Shown piece after piece: positions 52,724 through 61,173 of a DNA stretch of 64,000 nt (the first letter of the stretch is position 1; every line of letters begins with the position of its first letter). The notes beneath the pieces are model-generated. The model saw only the letters and a program-made list of their open reading frames with translations, had not been told where the DNA came from and did no database searches. Source of the DNA: Peptoniphilus sp. ING2-D1G (GTDB taxonomy: Bacteria; Bacillota; Clostridia; Tissierellales; Peptoniphilaceae); NCBI GenBank assembly GCA_000952975.1, contig LM997412.1:1364001-1428000 (forward strand), written 5' to 3'. A program made the translations under genes and the position numbers.

Positions 52724-54220
52724 TCATTCGTTCTCTATTAAATTATTGTCAAGAGGAGTATCAAATTCAGATTCACTCTTAAACTTATTGATCAATTTTT
52801 TGACTTTAGTTGTGGAGTTTATCGTTCCCATTCCGGCTATGCAACCTCCGGGACATGCCATTCCTTCCAACAGATATCCGTTGTACTTGCCCGCCTTTGC
52901 AAGTTTCATAAGCTTTGAACATTCCGTAAGAGTGTCGGCCCTTTCTATTTTTATATCTCTGTCGGGCGAGAGTTCTTTGGCGATTTCCTTTACGGCCTCC
53001 GCAACTCCTCCTGCAATCGCATATCCTCTTCCCAATCTCGATGAGTCTTCAATCTTTTTATCTATAATCATATGGGCGGGATCTATGTTTTTGGCTTCAA
53101 ACATCCCCATCAGTTCTTCAAAAGTTATTACGAATTCCACAAAATCCTTTACCTTTGTGTCTATTGCTTCGGATTTTTTGGAAGTACAGGGCCCTATAAA
53201 GCACACTATGGCATCTTTATCTATATTGTGTATATGCTGTGCCGTATAAATCATAGGTGATGAAGATTCCGAGATATACTCATATATATCCGGGAACTGT
53301 TTTTTTACGAGAAGTGACCATGAATAGCAACAGGAAGTCGCCATAAAGGGTATTTCACCCGGCACTCTTTCAAGATATTCCTGTGCTTCGTGAAGCGTTG
53401 TAAGGTCTGCTCCCAACCCCACTTCTATGACATCTTTAAAGCCGAGTTTTCTTATGGCTTCAAAAATTTGTTCGGGACTTGCATTGGCTCCGAATTGACC
53501 TACAAAGGACGGTGCGACTATGGCGTAAATATCCTTCTTGGGATCTTTTATCGCCTTTATGAGCTGGTAGATTTGTGTTTTATCCGCGATAGCTCCAAAG
53601 GGGCATTGAGTGACACATCTTCCGCATTGAACGCATTTATCCTGGTCGATTTCCGCTCTTCCGTATTTATCACTTCCAATTGCATCTACTCCGCAGATGG
53701 ATGCACAAGGCCTGTCAAATTGTATAATCGCATTAAAGGGGCAGGTTTTTTCACATCTTCCGCACTTTATGCATTTGTCGTGATCTATGACAGCTCTGTT
53801 TTTACCAATGGTCACAGCTCCCACAGGGCATACGTTCTTGCAAGGCTTTGCCATACATTTTCTGCAATTGTCCGTTACATAGAATCGTTTTGTCGGACAG
53901 GCTTCACAGGCAAATTTAATTATATTGATAAGCGGTTGAGTATAGACATTGTGGTCAAAATCTATCTCTTCAAAGCCGTCGGTTATTTTTTTAAATTCGC
54001 TGATTTTTCGGACATCCATTCCAAGGGCAAGTCTCAGCCTTTCTTCAGTTACGGCTCTTGCTCTGAAAATATCGTCTCTGTACTTCGGAACCTCGCCGGG
54101 AACTAATCTATATGCGGCATCTTCAAAGTCTGAAACGTCTAAATCTTCGTAGGCGCTTCGCGCCACCTCTTTAAATATTCTACGTCTGATATCTATGATA
54201 TCATCATAACTTTCCTTCAT
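52724..54220 (-). CDS. [FeFe] hydrogenase-like iron-sulfur protein (monomeric type)
   Basis: The 498-residue cytoplasmic protein has three ferredoxin-like [4Fe-4S] motifs (C119-C131, C150-C160, C196-C206) and then an [FeFe]-hydrogenase large-chain domain (about 230-480). The H-cluster loops are present but altered. L1 is TSCCYSW (295-301) where TSCCP is usual, L2 is GPCTSKKSEA (343-352) where MPC is usual, and L3 is EGMACPGGC (452-460). All cysteines that hold the H-cluster are kept, so catalysis is possible. It may be a fermentative H2-evolving enzyme or one of the sensory or group B-like forms. No maturase is nearby. Confidence 0.85.
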   Translation of the reverse strand: MKESYDDIIDIRRRIFKEVARSAYEDLDVSDFEDAAYRLVPGEVPKYRDDIFRARAVTEERLRLALGMDVRKISEFKKITDGFEEIDFDHNVYTQPLINIIKFACEACPTKRFYVTDNCRKCMAKPCKNVCPVGAVTIGKNRAVIDHDKCIKCGRCEKTCPFNAIIQFDRPCASICGVDAIGSDKYGRAEIDQDKCVQCGRCVTQCPFGAIADKTQIYQLIKAIKDPKKDIYAIVAPSFVGQFGANASPEQIFEAIRKLGFKDVIEVGLGADLTTLHEAQEYLERVPGEIPFMATSCCYSWSLLVKKQFPDIYEYISESSSPMIYTAQHIHNIDKDAIVCFIGPCTSKKSEAIDTKVKDFVEFVITFEELMGMFEAKNIDPAHMIIDKKIEDSSRLGRGYAIAGGVAEAVKEIAKELSPDRDIKIERADTLTECSKLMKLAKAGKYNGYLLEGMACPGGCIAGMGTINSTTKVKKLINKFKSESEFDTPLDNNLIENE

Positions 54221-54304
54221 GATTCATACCTTTCATTAGCATTTCGTTATTATATTAACATATGTACAATTAACATTATACAATAATAGAAATAATATTA
54301 AAGA

Positions 54305-54511
54305 TTAAAATGTTTTTAATTTAACAATTTTTTGCTGTTTTATTTTTTCATCCAAAATCAAGTCCAACAGGCTTTCATACACAGGCTCACATCCCACGAT
54401 TTCTGCAACGGATCCGGAAACATAGCTGACTATCAACACGGGTAAAAACTTGTCGTCACGACTAATAATATTGAACTTCGCTAATAATCCATGTTGAAAA
54501 AACTCTATATC
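54305..54511 (-). pseudogene. Remnant of a regulator-like gene (C-terminal 68 codons)
   Basis: An open frame without a start codon runs from just after a TAG at 54512-54514 to a TAA at 54305. It reads FFQHGLLAKFNI, then SRDDKFLPVLIVSYVSGSVAEI and ESLLDLILDEK. Its shape resembles the C-terminus of TetR-type regulators (an aromatic FxxxG turn and a long hydrophobic helix), but I am not sure. It lies in the 451-base gap between the hydrogenase gene and sigI and has no promoter or ribosome-binding site. Confidence 0.4.
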
Positions 54512-54614
54512 CTATATAGTATTAAATTATTAAAAGTTATAATGAATAAATTAAGTGTATCATCAAAAATTTTTAACTTGTTATGTATAAAATAATATTT
54601 GTTCGACGGATTTT

Positions 54615-54648
54615 AAAAAACTGCCCCAAATATATAAATCCCTTCGTA
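54615..54648 (+). promoter_or_regulatory. Candidate SigI-type promoter of sigI-rsgI
   Basis: An A6 tract, then CTGCCCC (54621-54627), 17 bases and CGTA (54645-54648), ends 23 bases before the sigI ATG. SigI promoters are described with a C-rich -35 and a CGAA/CGWA -10, so this would be autoregulation. No sigma-A promoter is evident. A very similar element lies at 56197-56228. Confidence 0.55.
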
Positions 54649-54671
54649 TTATGTAGTAGCAGGAGGAAGTT

Positions 54672-55301
54672 ATGAAAATCAGCAAGGATGAAAGGGAAAA
54701 CTTAATAAAAGAAAATATCGCCTTTATCATCAATGCTGTCTCGGAAACCACCGGTCGCTATGTAGATGCGAAAAAGGATGATGAAATGAGTGTGGGTCTT
54801 TATGCCTTTGACGAAGCCATAGACAGATATGAAAATGACAAGGGGCATTTTCACGCTTTTGCGAAAATGGTCATCAAATCTCGAATAATAGATTATTTGC
54901 GAAAAGAAAACAGAAGACAGCACACTTCCATGGACTTAATGGCAGAAGAAGGCTTCGATATAGAGGACTATAAAGCACAGGTTGATTTTGAACTAAAAGA
55001 AGACATCGAGTCATGGAAAAAAGATTTGGAATTTTTAGGAATAAGCCTTGAAGATTTGGAACGAGAAAGCCCAAAACACAAAGACACAAGAAAAAAAGCC
55101 CTTGAGGTTTCCGAAAAATCAAGTGCAATTCCCTACATCACCAATCATATGTATGAAAAAAAGAGATTGCCCATAAAAATGATGTCTCAAAACTTCAATG
55201 TAAGCGAAAAAATAATCAGAACATCAAAAATTTTTATAATGGCTTGTATCGACATTTTCTTCAAAAAATACGATAGCCTGATCAGATTTATAAGGGGGTA
55301 G
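54672..55301 (+). CDS. sigI: RNA polymerase sigma factor SigI
   Basis: The 209-residue sigma factor matches SigI of Bacillus and clostridia. The sigma-2-like region (about 1-85) has DEMSVGLYAFDEAIDRYENDKGHFHAFAKMVIKSRIIDYLRKENR. The SigI-specific C-terminal domain (about 130-209) has ITNHMYEKKRLPIKMMSQNFNVSEKIIRTSKIFIMACI, which takes the place of a normal region 4. AGGAGG precedes the ATG. The rsgI gene starts three bases after its stop, the standard SigI/RsgI arrangement. Confidence 0.93.
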   Translation: MKISKDERENLIKENIAFIINAVSETTGRYVDAKKDDEMSVGLYAFDEAIDRYENDKGHFHAFAKMVIKSRIIDYLRKENRRQHTSMDLMAEEGFDIEDYKAQVDFELKEDIESWKKDLEFLGISLEDLERESPKHKDTRKKALEVSEKSSAIPYITNHMYEKKRLPIKMMSQNFNVSEKIIRTSKIFIMACIDIFFKKYDSLIRFIRG

Positions 55302-55304
55302 GAT

Positions 55305-56186
55305 ATGTATAAAAAAACGGTAATTGCAGAAATAAAAGATAAATACGCCTATGCCCTGAGTGGCGATATGGAATTAATCAAAATCAAGAAAAAACAAAAC
55401 ATGGAAATAGGGCAGGAAATTTATATAACAGAAGAAGACATCTATGAGGAAAAAATTCTATCCATCGAAAAAGCTGCTGATAGTGAAAAATCGCCTATCT
55501 TTAAAAACATCTATAAAAAACTGGCTATAGCCTGCGCCTTTTTACTTGTCTTCACAGGCATTTTCAACTCCTTTTCTTCGGTGGGATATGCTGACTCCTA
55601 TATATCCTTGGAATTAAAGGAACCAAGACAGATCTTAATAGACAAAAAAGGACAGATCAAAGAAATTACCGATATAAATTTCAATCCGGTACAAAGTGAT
55701 CTGAAGGGGAAAAAAATAACGGATAATTTAAACTCTATAATCAAAGACAACATGCCCGACGAAGAAAAAAACTTCGTGATGATTTGCAACAAAGTTCCGG
55801 AAGAACTCCAAACAAAGCTTAAAGATGAATTGGAGAATCTCGGTTATGAAGGCGATTTGCTCATAGTTCAGGGTCAAGACGGTGCTTGGAAAAATGCTAA
55901 ACAAAAAAGAAAATCACTTTCTCAATACGTCCTTGAAAAAAACGGAGTTGAAACTTGGAACAAGGAACAAAATCAAAAGATGAATTCCGAAGAAAAGAAA
56001 AAAATGCTCAATAGATGCGGCACCTACATGGAAATAAAGGGAAAAAACAAAAATGAAGAACAAAATTTCCAAGAAGGAAAAACTATAAAGCAAGACACAG
56101 GCACAACAAAATCTCAACAAAGCAACAAATTCTCCGAAATCGGCGAAAAAAGACAATTTAAAAAGGGCAAATCGGAAAATAATTAA
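55305..56186 (+). CDS. rsgI: Anti-sigma-I factor RsgI-like transmembrane protein
   Basis: The 293-residue protein has an N-terminal RsgI_N domain (1-60) that should bind SigI inside the cell, one membrane helix (about 72-93) and an extracellular part. The segment right after the membrane contains Asn127-Pro128 (DINFNPVQSD), matching the Asn-Pro bond where RsgI proteins are reported to cleave themselves as the first step of signalling. The far end (about 200-293) is Lys/Gln/Asn-rich and disordered-looking, with one Cys (NRCGTYM). It has no sugar-binding or protease domain as in cellulolytic clostridia, so the sensed signal is unknown. Confidence 0.88.
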   Translation: MYKKTVIAEIKDKYAYALSGDMELIKIKKKQNMEIGQEIYITEEDIYEEKILSIEKAADSEKSPIFKNIYKKLAIACAFLLVFTGIFNSFSSVGYADSYISLELKEPRQILIDKKGQIKEITDINFNPVQSDLKGKKITDNLNSIIKDNMPDEEKNFVMICNKVPEELQTKLKDELENLGYEGDLLIVQGQDGAWKNAKQKRKSLSQYVLEKNGVETWNKEQNQKMNSEEKKKMLNRCGTYMEIKGKNKNEEQNFQEGKTIKQDTGTTKSQQSNKFSEIGEKRQFKKGKSENN

Positions 56187-56196
56187 ATAAACTTTT

Positions 56197-56228
56197 AAAA
56201 ACTTCCCTAAAAAAATAACTCAAACGTA
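56197..56228 (+). promoter_or_regulatory. Candidate SigI-type promoter of the small exported protein gene
   Basis: An A5 tract, then CTTCCCT (56202-56208), 16 bases and CGTA (56225-56228), closely repeats the element upstream of sigI. It lies between the rsgI stop and the gene at 56276. Confidence 0.5.
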
Positions 56229-56275
56229 TTTTATAGTGAAGGAACAAAATAAAGGATAAACAGGAGGAAAATAAA

Positions 56276-56581
56276 ATGAAAATCAACAGCAAAACAACTT
56301 TTGCATTGGCAGGATTGTTAATATTCTCTTTAGCATCTCCCGCATTGGCAAAGGGATATCAATCAAGAGCAAACTCGCAAAACAACGCAATCTGCACAGA
56401 AGAACAAAGAGCTGCAAACCAAGCACAAAGAGATGAAAGAAGAGCAAAGAACAGGGCTAATTGTGAAAACGACGGAGTTTGCACATTGACAGAAGAAGAA
56501 AGAGCACAAAAACAAGCACAAAACAGAGCAGATCGCCCGGGTCAAGGCTCAAGGGGAAGAGGCCAATTCAAAGCAAACTGA
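56276..56581 (+). CDS. Small exported Arg/Gln/Cys-rich protein, unknown
   Basis: The 101-residue protein begins with a good signal peptide (INSKTTFALAGLLIFSLASPALA, cleavage after ALA at about residue 25). The mature 76 residues are highly charged, with three cysteines and two related units, CTEEQRAANQAQRDERRAKN and CTLTEEERAQKQAQNRADRP, followed by a Gly/Arg tail. I know no family for it. AGGAGG precedes the ATG, and a strong terminator follows. Its SigI-like promoter and position right after rsgI suggest that it is an output of the SigI/RsgI signal, perhaps an envelope-binding or metal- or redox-responsive peptide; that is inference. Confidence 0.8.
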   Translation: MKINSKTTFALAGLLIFSLASPALAKGYQSRANSQNNAICTEEQRAANQAQRDERRAKNRANCENDGVCTLTEEERAQKQAQNRADRPGQGSRGRGQFKAN

Positions 56582-56614
56582 TTTTTTTGAAAAGTTATAA
56601 AATTAAAGATGCAT

Positions 56615-56652
56615 AAAAAAGGTATCAGTCCATGGACCGATACCTTTTTTTT
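56615..56652 (+). terminator. Terminator of the sigI-rsgI-small protein unit
   Basis: AAAAAAGGTATC.GTCC / GGAC.GATACCTTTTTTT forms a strong hairpin with a long T-run. Confidence 0.88.
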
Positions 56653-56683
56653 ATAATATTTATAAATTCTTTTTATACAAAAT

Positions 56684-56716
56684 AATATCCACTGAGCTTA
56701 CTTACTCAATGGATAT
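56684..56716 (-). terminator. Terminator-like hairpin after the dipeptide epimerase gene
   Basis: On the minus strand ATATCCATTGAG pairs with CTCAGTGGATAT, followed by a moderately T-rich tail. It marks the end of the opp operon. Confidence 0.6.
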
Positions 56717-56735
56717 ATCTATTTTTATTTTTTAA

Positions 56736-57803
56736 TTAATAGTCGATTTCAAGTCCCAGCCCGGGCTTTTCGGATAATGTGATTATTCCGCCATCTTGTG
56801 TAAATCCTCCCTTTACAAAGGGGATTTCCTCAACCATTCTATAGGAGTCAAGGTCTGCATATTCGATGTTTTTCTTTGCTGCTGTAAGTGCCGCTCCTGC
56901 CGCTATTCCTATCCTTGTTTCACTCATGCAGCCAACCATGCATTTTATTCCTGCCGCTTCACAAATTGCATTTATTTGAAGAGCTTTGAAAAGTCCTCCC
57001 GCCTTCATCAGCTTTATGTTGACTATGTCCGTAGCTTCTTCTTTTACTGCTCTTAAAGCATCTACAGGGCTATGAACCGATTCATCCATCATGACTTCTT
57101 GAGTTATGTGGTCTTTTACGAATTTCATGCCTGCAAAATCCCAGTAAGGAAGAGGTTGTTCTATTTCATCGACGTTGTACTTCTCCATTTTTTTCATTAC
57201 ATTTATCGCCTGTTTTTTGCTATAGCCTTGATTTGCATCAAGCCTTAAACTTATGTCATCGCCCACGGCTTCACGAATTTTAGCTATGGCTTCTAAATCT
57301 TCTTCAGGATTTATTCCGATTTTTATCTTCAGAATTTTAAATCCTTCATCTACATATTTTTTAGCAAGTTTTGCCATTTCTTCAGGTTTATCTATTCCTA
57401 CCGTCATGTCCGAGTTTACTTGGTTTGAATTTCCGCCTAAAAGTCTGTACACCGGAAGTCCTGCTTTTTTGCCTATTATGTCATATATGGCAAAGTCTAC
57501 CGCCGCTTTTGCAGGAGTGTTATTGACTATGAATCTGTCCATAATTCTGTGAATTCGCTCAATGTTGAGGGGGTCTTGACCCACTAAAAGTGGTTTTATG
57601 TTTGTTAAAAACACATCCACTCCACCAATCATATCGCCTGTTACAGGTTCAAAGGGGCTTGCTTCTCCATATCCGCAAATGCCTTCATCGGTTTCAATTT
57701 TTAATAAAATTGAAGAATTTTTTGAACTTTCTCTTAGAGCGATTTTAAATTTCACTTTGGCTTTTGGATTTAATTCACACCATTTTAAATCAACTATTTT
57801 CAT
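56736..57803 (-). CDS. Dipeptide epimerase (enolase superfamily, L-Ala-D/L-Glu epimerase type)
   Basis: The 355-residue enolase-superfamily enzyme has a capping domain (1-125) and a barrel with K159-I-K161 (KILKIKIG), metal ligands D189, E215 and D240 (RLDANQGY, EIEQP, MDES) and a second catalytic Lys in VNIKLMKAGG. The paired Lys acid/base and the MVGCMSETRIGIAAG segment fit dipeptide epimerases that turn L-Ala-D-Glu from murein into L-Ala-L-Glu. The exact dipeptide is uncertain. Its place at the end of an oligopeptide transport operon supports use of imported cell-wall or other peptides. Confidence 0.9.
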   Translation of the reverse strand: MKIVDLKWCELNPKAKVKFKIALRESSKNSSILLKIETDEGICGYGEASPFEPVTGDMIGGVDVFLTNIKPLLVGQDPLNIERIHRIMDRFIVNNTPAKAAVDFAIYDIIGKKAGLPVYRLLGGNSNQVNSDMTVGIDKPEEMAKLAKKYVDEGFKILKIKIGINPEEDLEAIAKIREAVGDDISLRLDANQGYSKKQAINVMKKMEKYNVDEIEQPLPYWDFAGMKFVKDHITQEVMMDESVHSPVDALRAVKEEATDIVNIKLMKAGGLFKALQINAICEAAGIKCMVGCMSETRIGIAAGAALTAAKKNIEYADLDSYRMVEEIPFVKGGFTQDGGIITLSEKPGLGLEIDY

Positions 57804-57816
57804 TTTGCACCTCTTG

Positions 57817-59184
57817 TCAATTTATTTTTTCTATACTTAATACTTCAAGTTTGATTTCGTATTCGTCTTGATTTAGATATCTATCTTCATATTCGATTTC
57901 TCCGTTTTGATTGTCATAGGGATCATTTCTGAAATATTTTCTTTCAGGGTAAAGGTCGTGTTGAAAATCGGATGTAAGGGGTACTCTGTAAGGTTCCAGA
58001 TTTCCGAAATAGAAGTTCCATCTCTGTGTTGCACCTTCTCTGTAAGCCGCTCCTCCGAAGGAACAATCCGCAAACATCCAACCGTAGGGAGCTACATAAA
58101 ATTGTGCCCAATCGTGATTTCCTATGGACAATTTATTTGCATACAATCCTCCTTGCCATCTTGCAGGTATCTTAGCTATACGACACATTGTGATGAACAT
58201 AAGTGCCTGTATACCGCAATCACCCTTTAAAGATGTTGCACCGTAATTCGGAATGTTTATGATGCTGGCATAGGGTCTTACAAAGGAATACATCACTTTA
58301 CTTGTGATGAAATCATAAATTTTTCTTGCTATCACAAGAGGATTTTTTTCATCTCCTATCACTTCAGCTGTGAGTTCTTTCATGTAGAGATTAAAAACTA
58401 TGTGAGGATAGAGTTCTTCCGTATAGAAAGTCGGTTGAGCCTGCATTACTTTTTCAGGATTCGGATCTACATATTCCATGTGATTTTCAAATTCATATTC
58501 TATGAAAAATTCGTCTCCTTTTCTGCATTCTTCTTCAAAATAAACCGTCCTTGCAGGATAATCGCTTTTTGCAATGTTCTTAGGTTTATGAGAAGTATTC
58601 AACAGTTTTACCTTTTCAGCCTGCGCATATTCTATAGCCAAGGGAATGTGGACTTTGACTTTTTTGCCTTCTTCTATTGAATTTTCTTTAATTTTTATTG
58701 AAGATCTTATTTTAAATTTATAAGCCAGTTTGCCCTTTGCTTTCATTTCTCCAATTACATCATCAAGCATTGAGAAGTTACCTTCTTTATCTTCCAAATC
58801 TTTTTTGTTCTTAACTCTTTTTGCAAGATGAGGTCTGGTTTTTACAAGGTTTGCAACGATATCGTCTTTGAAGTGGACCTCACCCTTTATGTAGTACCAG
58901 TCCACAGCATCCATTTCCCAAAGGTCTGTCAATTCTTCTTCTTGGAAATCTTCAAAGGTATTTTTTAATACTTCAAGAGCTTCTTCATAATTAAAGGGAT
59001 AGGCTTCGGGAATGTATTTTATAAGATTCTTTTCCAACTTCAATCTCTCTTCAAGAGCTTTTGGTATCCCCTTGGCAATCCTTTTATCAATCACCCGCTG
59101 CATTCTTTCAAAATCTCCATAGGTTTTAAGCTTCGCTATATCTTCAGGCAAATCAACCTGAAGATATTTCAACTTTTCGTTCAT
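57817..59184 (-). CDS. Transglutaminase-like domain protein
   Basis: The 455-residue protein has a helical N-terminal part (1-150), a beta-rich middle part (150-270) and a C-terminal transglutaminase-like cysteine protease domain. The triad is visible: C323 (LKGDCGIQALMF), H357 (GNHDWAQFY) and D373 (FADCSFGG). No signal peptide is present, so it acts in the cytoplasm. Bacterial members are usually peptidases or amidases. Standing between an oligopeptide importer and a dipeptide epimerase, it probably cuts imported peptides, possibly at gamma-glutamyl or isopeptide bonds. It lies 13 bases before the epimerase gene. Confidence 0.85.
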   Translation of the reverse strand: MNEKLKYLQVDLPEDIAKLKTYGDFERMQRVIDKRIAKGIPKALEERLKLEKNLIKYIPEAYPFNYEEALEVLKNTFEDFQEEELTDLWEMDAVDWYYIKGEVHFKDDIVANLVKTRPHLAKRVKNKKDLEDKEGNFSMLDDVIGEMKAKGKLAYKFKIRSSIKIKENSIEEGKKVKVHIPLAIEYAQAEKVKLLNTSHKPKNIAKSDYPARTVYFEEECRKGDEFFIEYEFENHMEYVDPNPEKVMQAQPTFYTEELYPHIVFNLYMKELTAEVIGDEKNPLVIARKIYDFITSKVMYSFVRPYASIINIPNYGATSLKGDCGIQALMFITMCRIAKIPARWQGGLYANKLSIGNHDWAQFYVAPYGWMFADCSFGGAAYREGATQRWNFYFGNLEPYRVPLTSDFQHDLYPERKYFRNDPYDNQNGEIEYEDRYLNQDEYEIKLEVLSIEKIN

Positions 59185-59199
59185 GTTTCCTCCTCTTAA

Positions 59200-60177
59200 T
59201 CAAACTTCTTCTGTATAATGACATGCGACAAAATGAGAGTCGCTTATTTCTTTTAATTCGGGTTTTATTTCCTGACAATTCTTTTTAGCAATAGGACACC
59301 TGCTCACAAAGGGACAGCCCTTGGGCAGATTAATAGGGCTTGGAATATCTCCTTTGAGTTGTGCTTTTAGCGGTTCTTGATCAAACTCCACCTTCGGAAT
59401 TGATTTTAAAAGCGCCTTGGTGTATGGATGTGCGGAATGAAAGTATAAATCATCTTTCTTGGCCAGTTCCACCACGTGTCCTAAGTACATTACCGCTATT
59501 CTGTCGGATATGTGATAAATTATGTTCAAATTATGAGATATAAAGGCATAGGTCAAATTTGAACGCTCCTGTAAATCCATCAATAGGTTTATTATTTGAG
59601 ATTGAATGGATACATCAAGGGCTGATGTAGGTTCATCACATACCATGAATTTAGGAGTAAGGGCAAGGGATCTTGCAATACCGATTCTCTGCCTTTGTCC
59701 TCCGGAAAATTCGTGAGGATATCTTCTTACATAGATAGGGTCAAGCCCGCAAATTTGCATCAAGTCCTTAACTCTATCCATTCTCTCCGATCTTGTATAC
59801 ATATTTTGATGTTCAAAGGGTTCAGCTATTATATCTCCCACTGTCATCCTCGGATCGAGAGATGAATAAGGATCTTGAAAAATTATCTGCATATCTTTTC
59901 TTAAAGGTCGCATTTGTTTTTCATTCAAATCGGTAATGTCCTTATCTTCGAAAATTACCTTACCTTCTGTGGGATTGCTGAGTTTTAGCATTATTCTGCC
60001 GAGGGTGGTCTTGCCGCATCCCGATTCTCCTACTATGCCCAATGTCTCTCCTTCATGTATTGTCAAAGATACATCATTTACAGCCTTTACATAGGTTTTT
60101 TCTTCTCCGAATTTTCTACCCTTGATGGAAAACCATTTTTTTATGTTTTCAAGTTTTAGAAGTGATTTATTTTGCAT
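59200..60177 (-). CDS. oppF: Oligopeptide ABC transporter ATP-binding protein (OppF/DppF type)
   Basis: The 325-residue cytoplasmic ATPase has Walker A GESGCGKTT (about 54-62), the Q-loop in IIFQDPYSSLDPRMTVGD, signature SGGQRQRIGIARSL, Walker B FMVCDEPTSALD and the H-loop in ISHNL. A C-terminal Cys-rich oligopeptide extension (GCPFVSRCPIAKKNC) is typical of the OppD/OppF/DppF pair and may hold an Fe-S cluster. It starts inside the end of the oppD gene (11-base overlap) and powers peptide uptake with OppD. Confidence 0.94.
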   Translation of the reverse strand: MQNKSLLKLENIKKWFSIKGRKFGEEKTYVKAVNDVSLTIHEGETLGIVGESGCGKTTLGRIMLKLSNPTEGKVIFEDKDITDLNEKQMRPLRKDMQIIFQDPYSSLDPRMTVGDIIAEPFEHQNMYTRSERMDRVKDLMQICGLDPIYVRRYPHEFSGGQRQRIGIARSLALTPKFMVCDEPTSALDVSIQSQIINLLMDLQERSNLTYAFISHNLNIIYHISDRIAVMYLGHVVELAKKDDLYFHSAHPYTKALLKSIPKVEFDQEPLKAQLKGDIPSPINLPKGCPFVSRCPIAKKNCQEIKPELKEISDSHFVACHYTEEV

Positions 60178-61162
60178 CTTTCATCTCACTTCCTTCCTGC
60201 TCATATAAAAAGCATCTAACCTGTCTATTTCCCATATTTATGAGTTCAGGTCTCTTAGTTTTACAAATCTCCATACACTTTTCACACCTGGGGTGAAATA
60301 AACACCCTTCAGGTCTATTGCTTAGGGATGGAACCATTCCCTTTATTACATGAAGTCTCTCCTGTTTTTTTGAAACCGTCGGTATAGAATCCATAAGCGC
60401 TGCTGTATACGGGTGAAGCGGATTGCTGAAAATTTCTCTTACCGTTCCGTATTCCATGGCCTTGCCGGCATACATTACAAGCACGTTATCACTGACTTGC
60501 GCCACAACTCCCAAGTCATGAGTTATCATTATTACCGATGTGTTGAAATCTCTCTTTAAATTATTTATAAGTTCAAGTATTTGCGCTTGAATAGTCACAT
60601 CAAGTGCAGTTGTCGGTTCATCACATATTAAAAGCATGGGATTACAGCAAAGTGCTATGGCTATCATGGCACGTTGACGCATTCCGCCCGATAATTGATG
60701 AGGATAGTCGTCTATTCTCTTTTCAGGATTGGGAATTCCCACCTTTTTCAGCATGTCCACAGCCTTTTCCCTGGCTTCTTTTTTATTCATATTTTGATGT
60801 ATTTCAAGACTTTCCATTATCTGATATCCGATTGTAAGCACGGGATTAAGTGCAGTCATGGGTTCCTGAAATATCATGGCCACCTTGTTGCCCCTGATGT
60901 CTTGCATTTCTTCCTTAGATTTGGAAATTATGTCATCTCCATCTAAAATAATCTCTCCATTTACAATTTTTCCCGGGGGGCTCTGTACAAGTCTCATGAT
61001 TGAAAGTGCCGTTACACTCTTTCCGCTTCCCGATTCTCCTACTATGCCCAAGGTTTCTCCCCTGTTTATGGCAAAGCTCACATCATCAAGGGCATAGACT
61101 ATTCCTTCGTCTGTATAGAAATAGGTACATAAATTATTTACCTCTAAAAGTTTTTCTTTCAC
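60167..61162 (-). CDS. oppD: Oligopeptide ABC transporter ATP-binding protein (OppD/DppD type)
   Basis: The 331-residue ATPase has Walker A GESGSGKSV (about 39-47), MIFQEPMTALNPVLTIG, the signature LSGGMRQRAMIAIAL, Walker B LLICDEPTTALD and the H-loop MITHDLG. The C-terminal oligopeptide extension carries GCLFHPRCEKCMEICKT. It is preceded by oppC (11-base gap) and overlaps oppF. Confidence 0.94.
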   Translation of the reverse strand: MKEKLLEVNNLCTYFYTDEGIVYALDDVSFAINRGETLGIVGESGSGKSVTALSIMRLVQSPPGKIVNGEIILDGDDIISKSKEEMQDIRGNKVAMIFQEPMTALNPVLTIGYQIMESLEIHQNMNKKEAREKAVDMLKKVGIPNPEKRIDDYPHQLSGGMRQRAMIAIALCCNPMLLICDEPTTALDVTIQAQILELINNLKRDFNTSVIMITHDLGVVAQVSDNVLVMYAGKAMEYGTVREIFSNPLHPYTAALMDSIPTVSKKQERLHVIKGMVPSLSNRPEGCLFHPRCEKCMEICKTKRPELINMGNRQVRCFLYEQEGSEMKDAK

Positions 61163-61173
61163 ACCCTGCCTCC

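Noticed and set aside
52677..53249. A 190-codon open frame opposite the 3' end of the hydrogenase gene
   Set aside because: Shadow frame, with no ribosome-binding site or recognisable domain; the opposite strand encodes the L3 motif.
53390..54106. A 238-codon open frame opposite the hydrogenase gene
   Set aside because: It is antisense to a clearly coding gene with all cluster motifs, lacks a ribosome-binding site, and has the Cys/Phe/Tyr-rich composition of a shadow frame.
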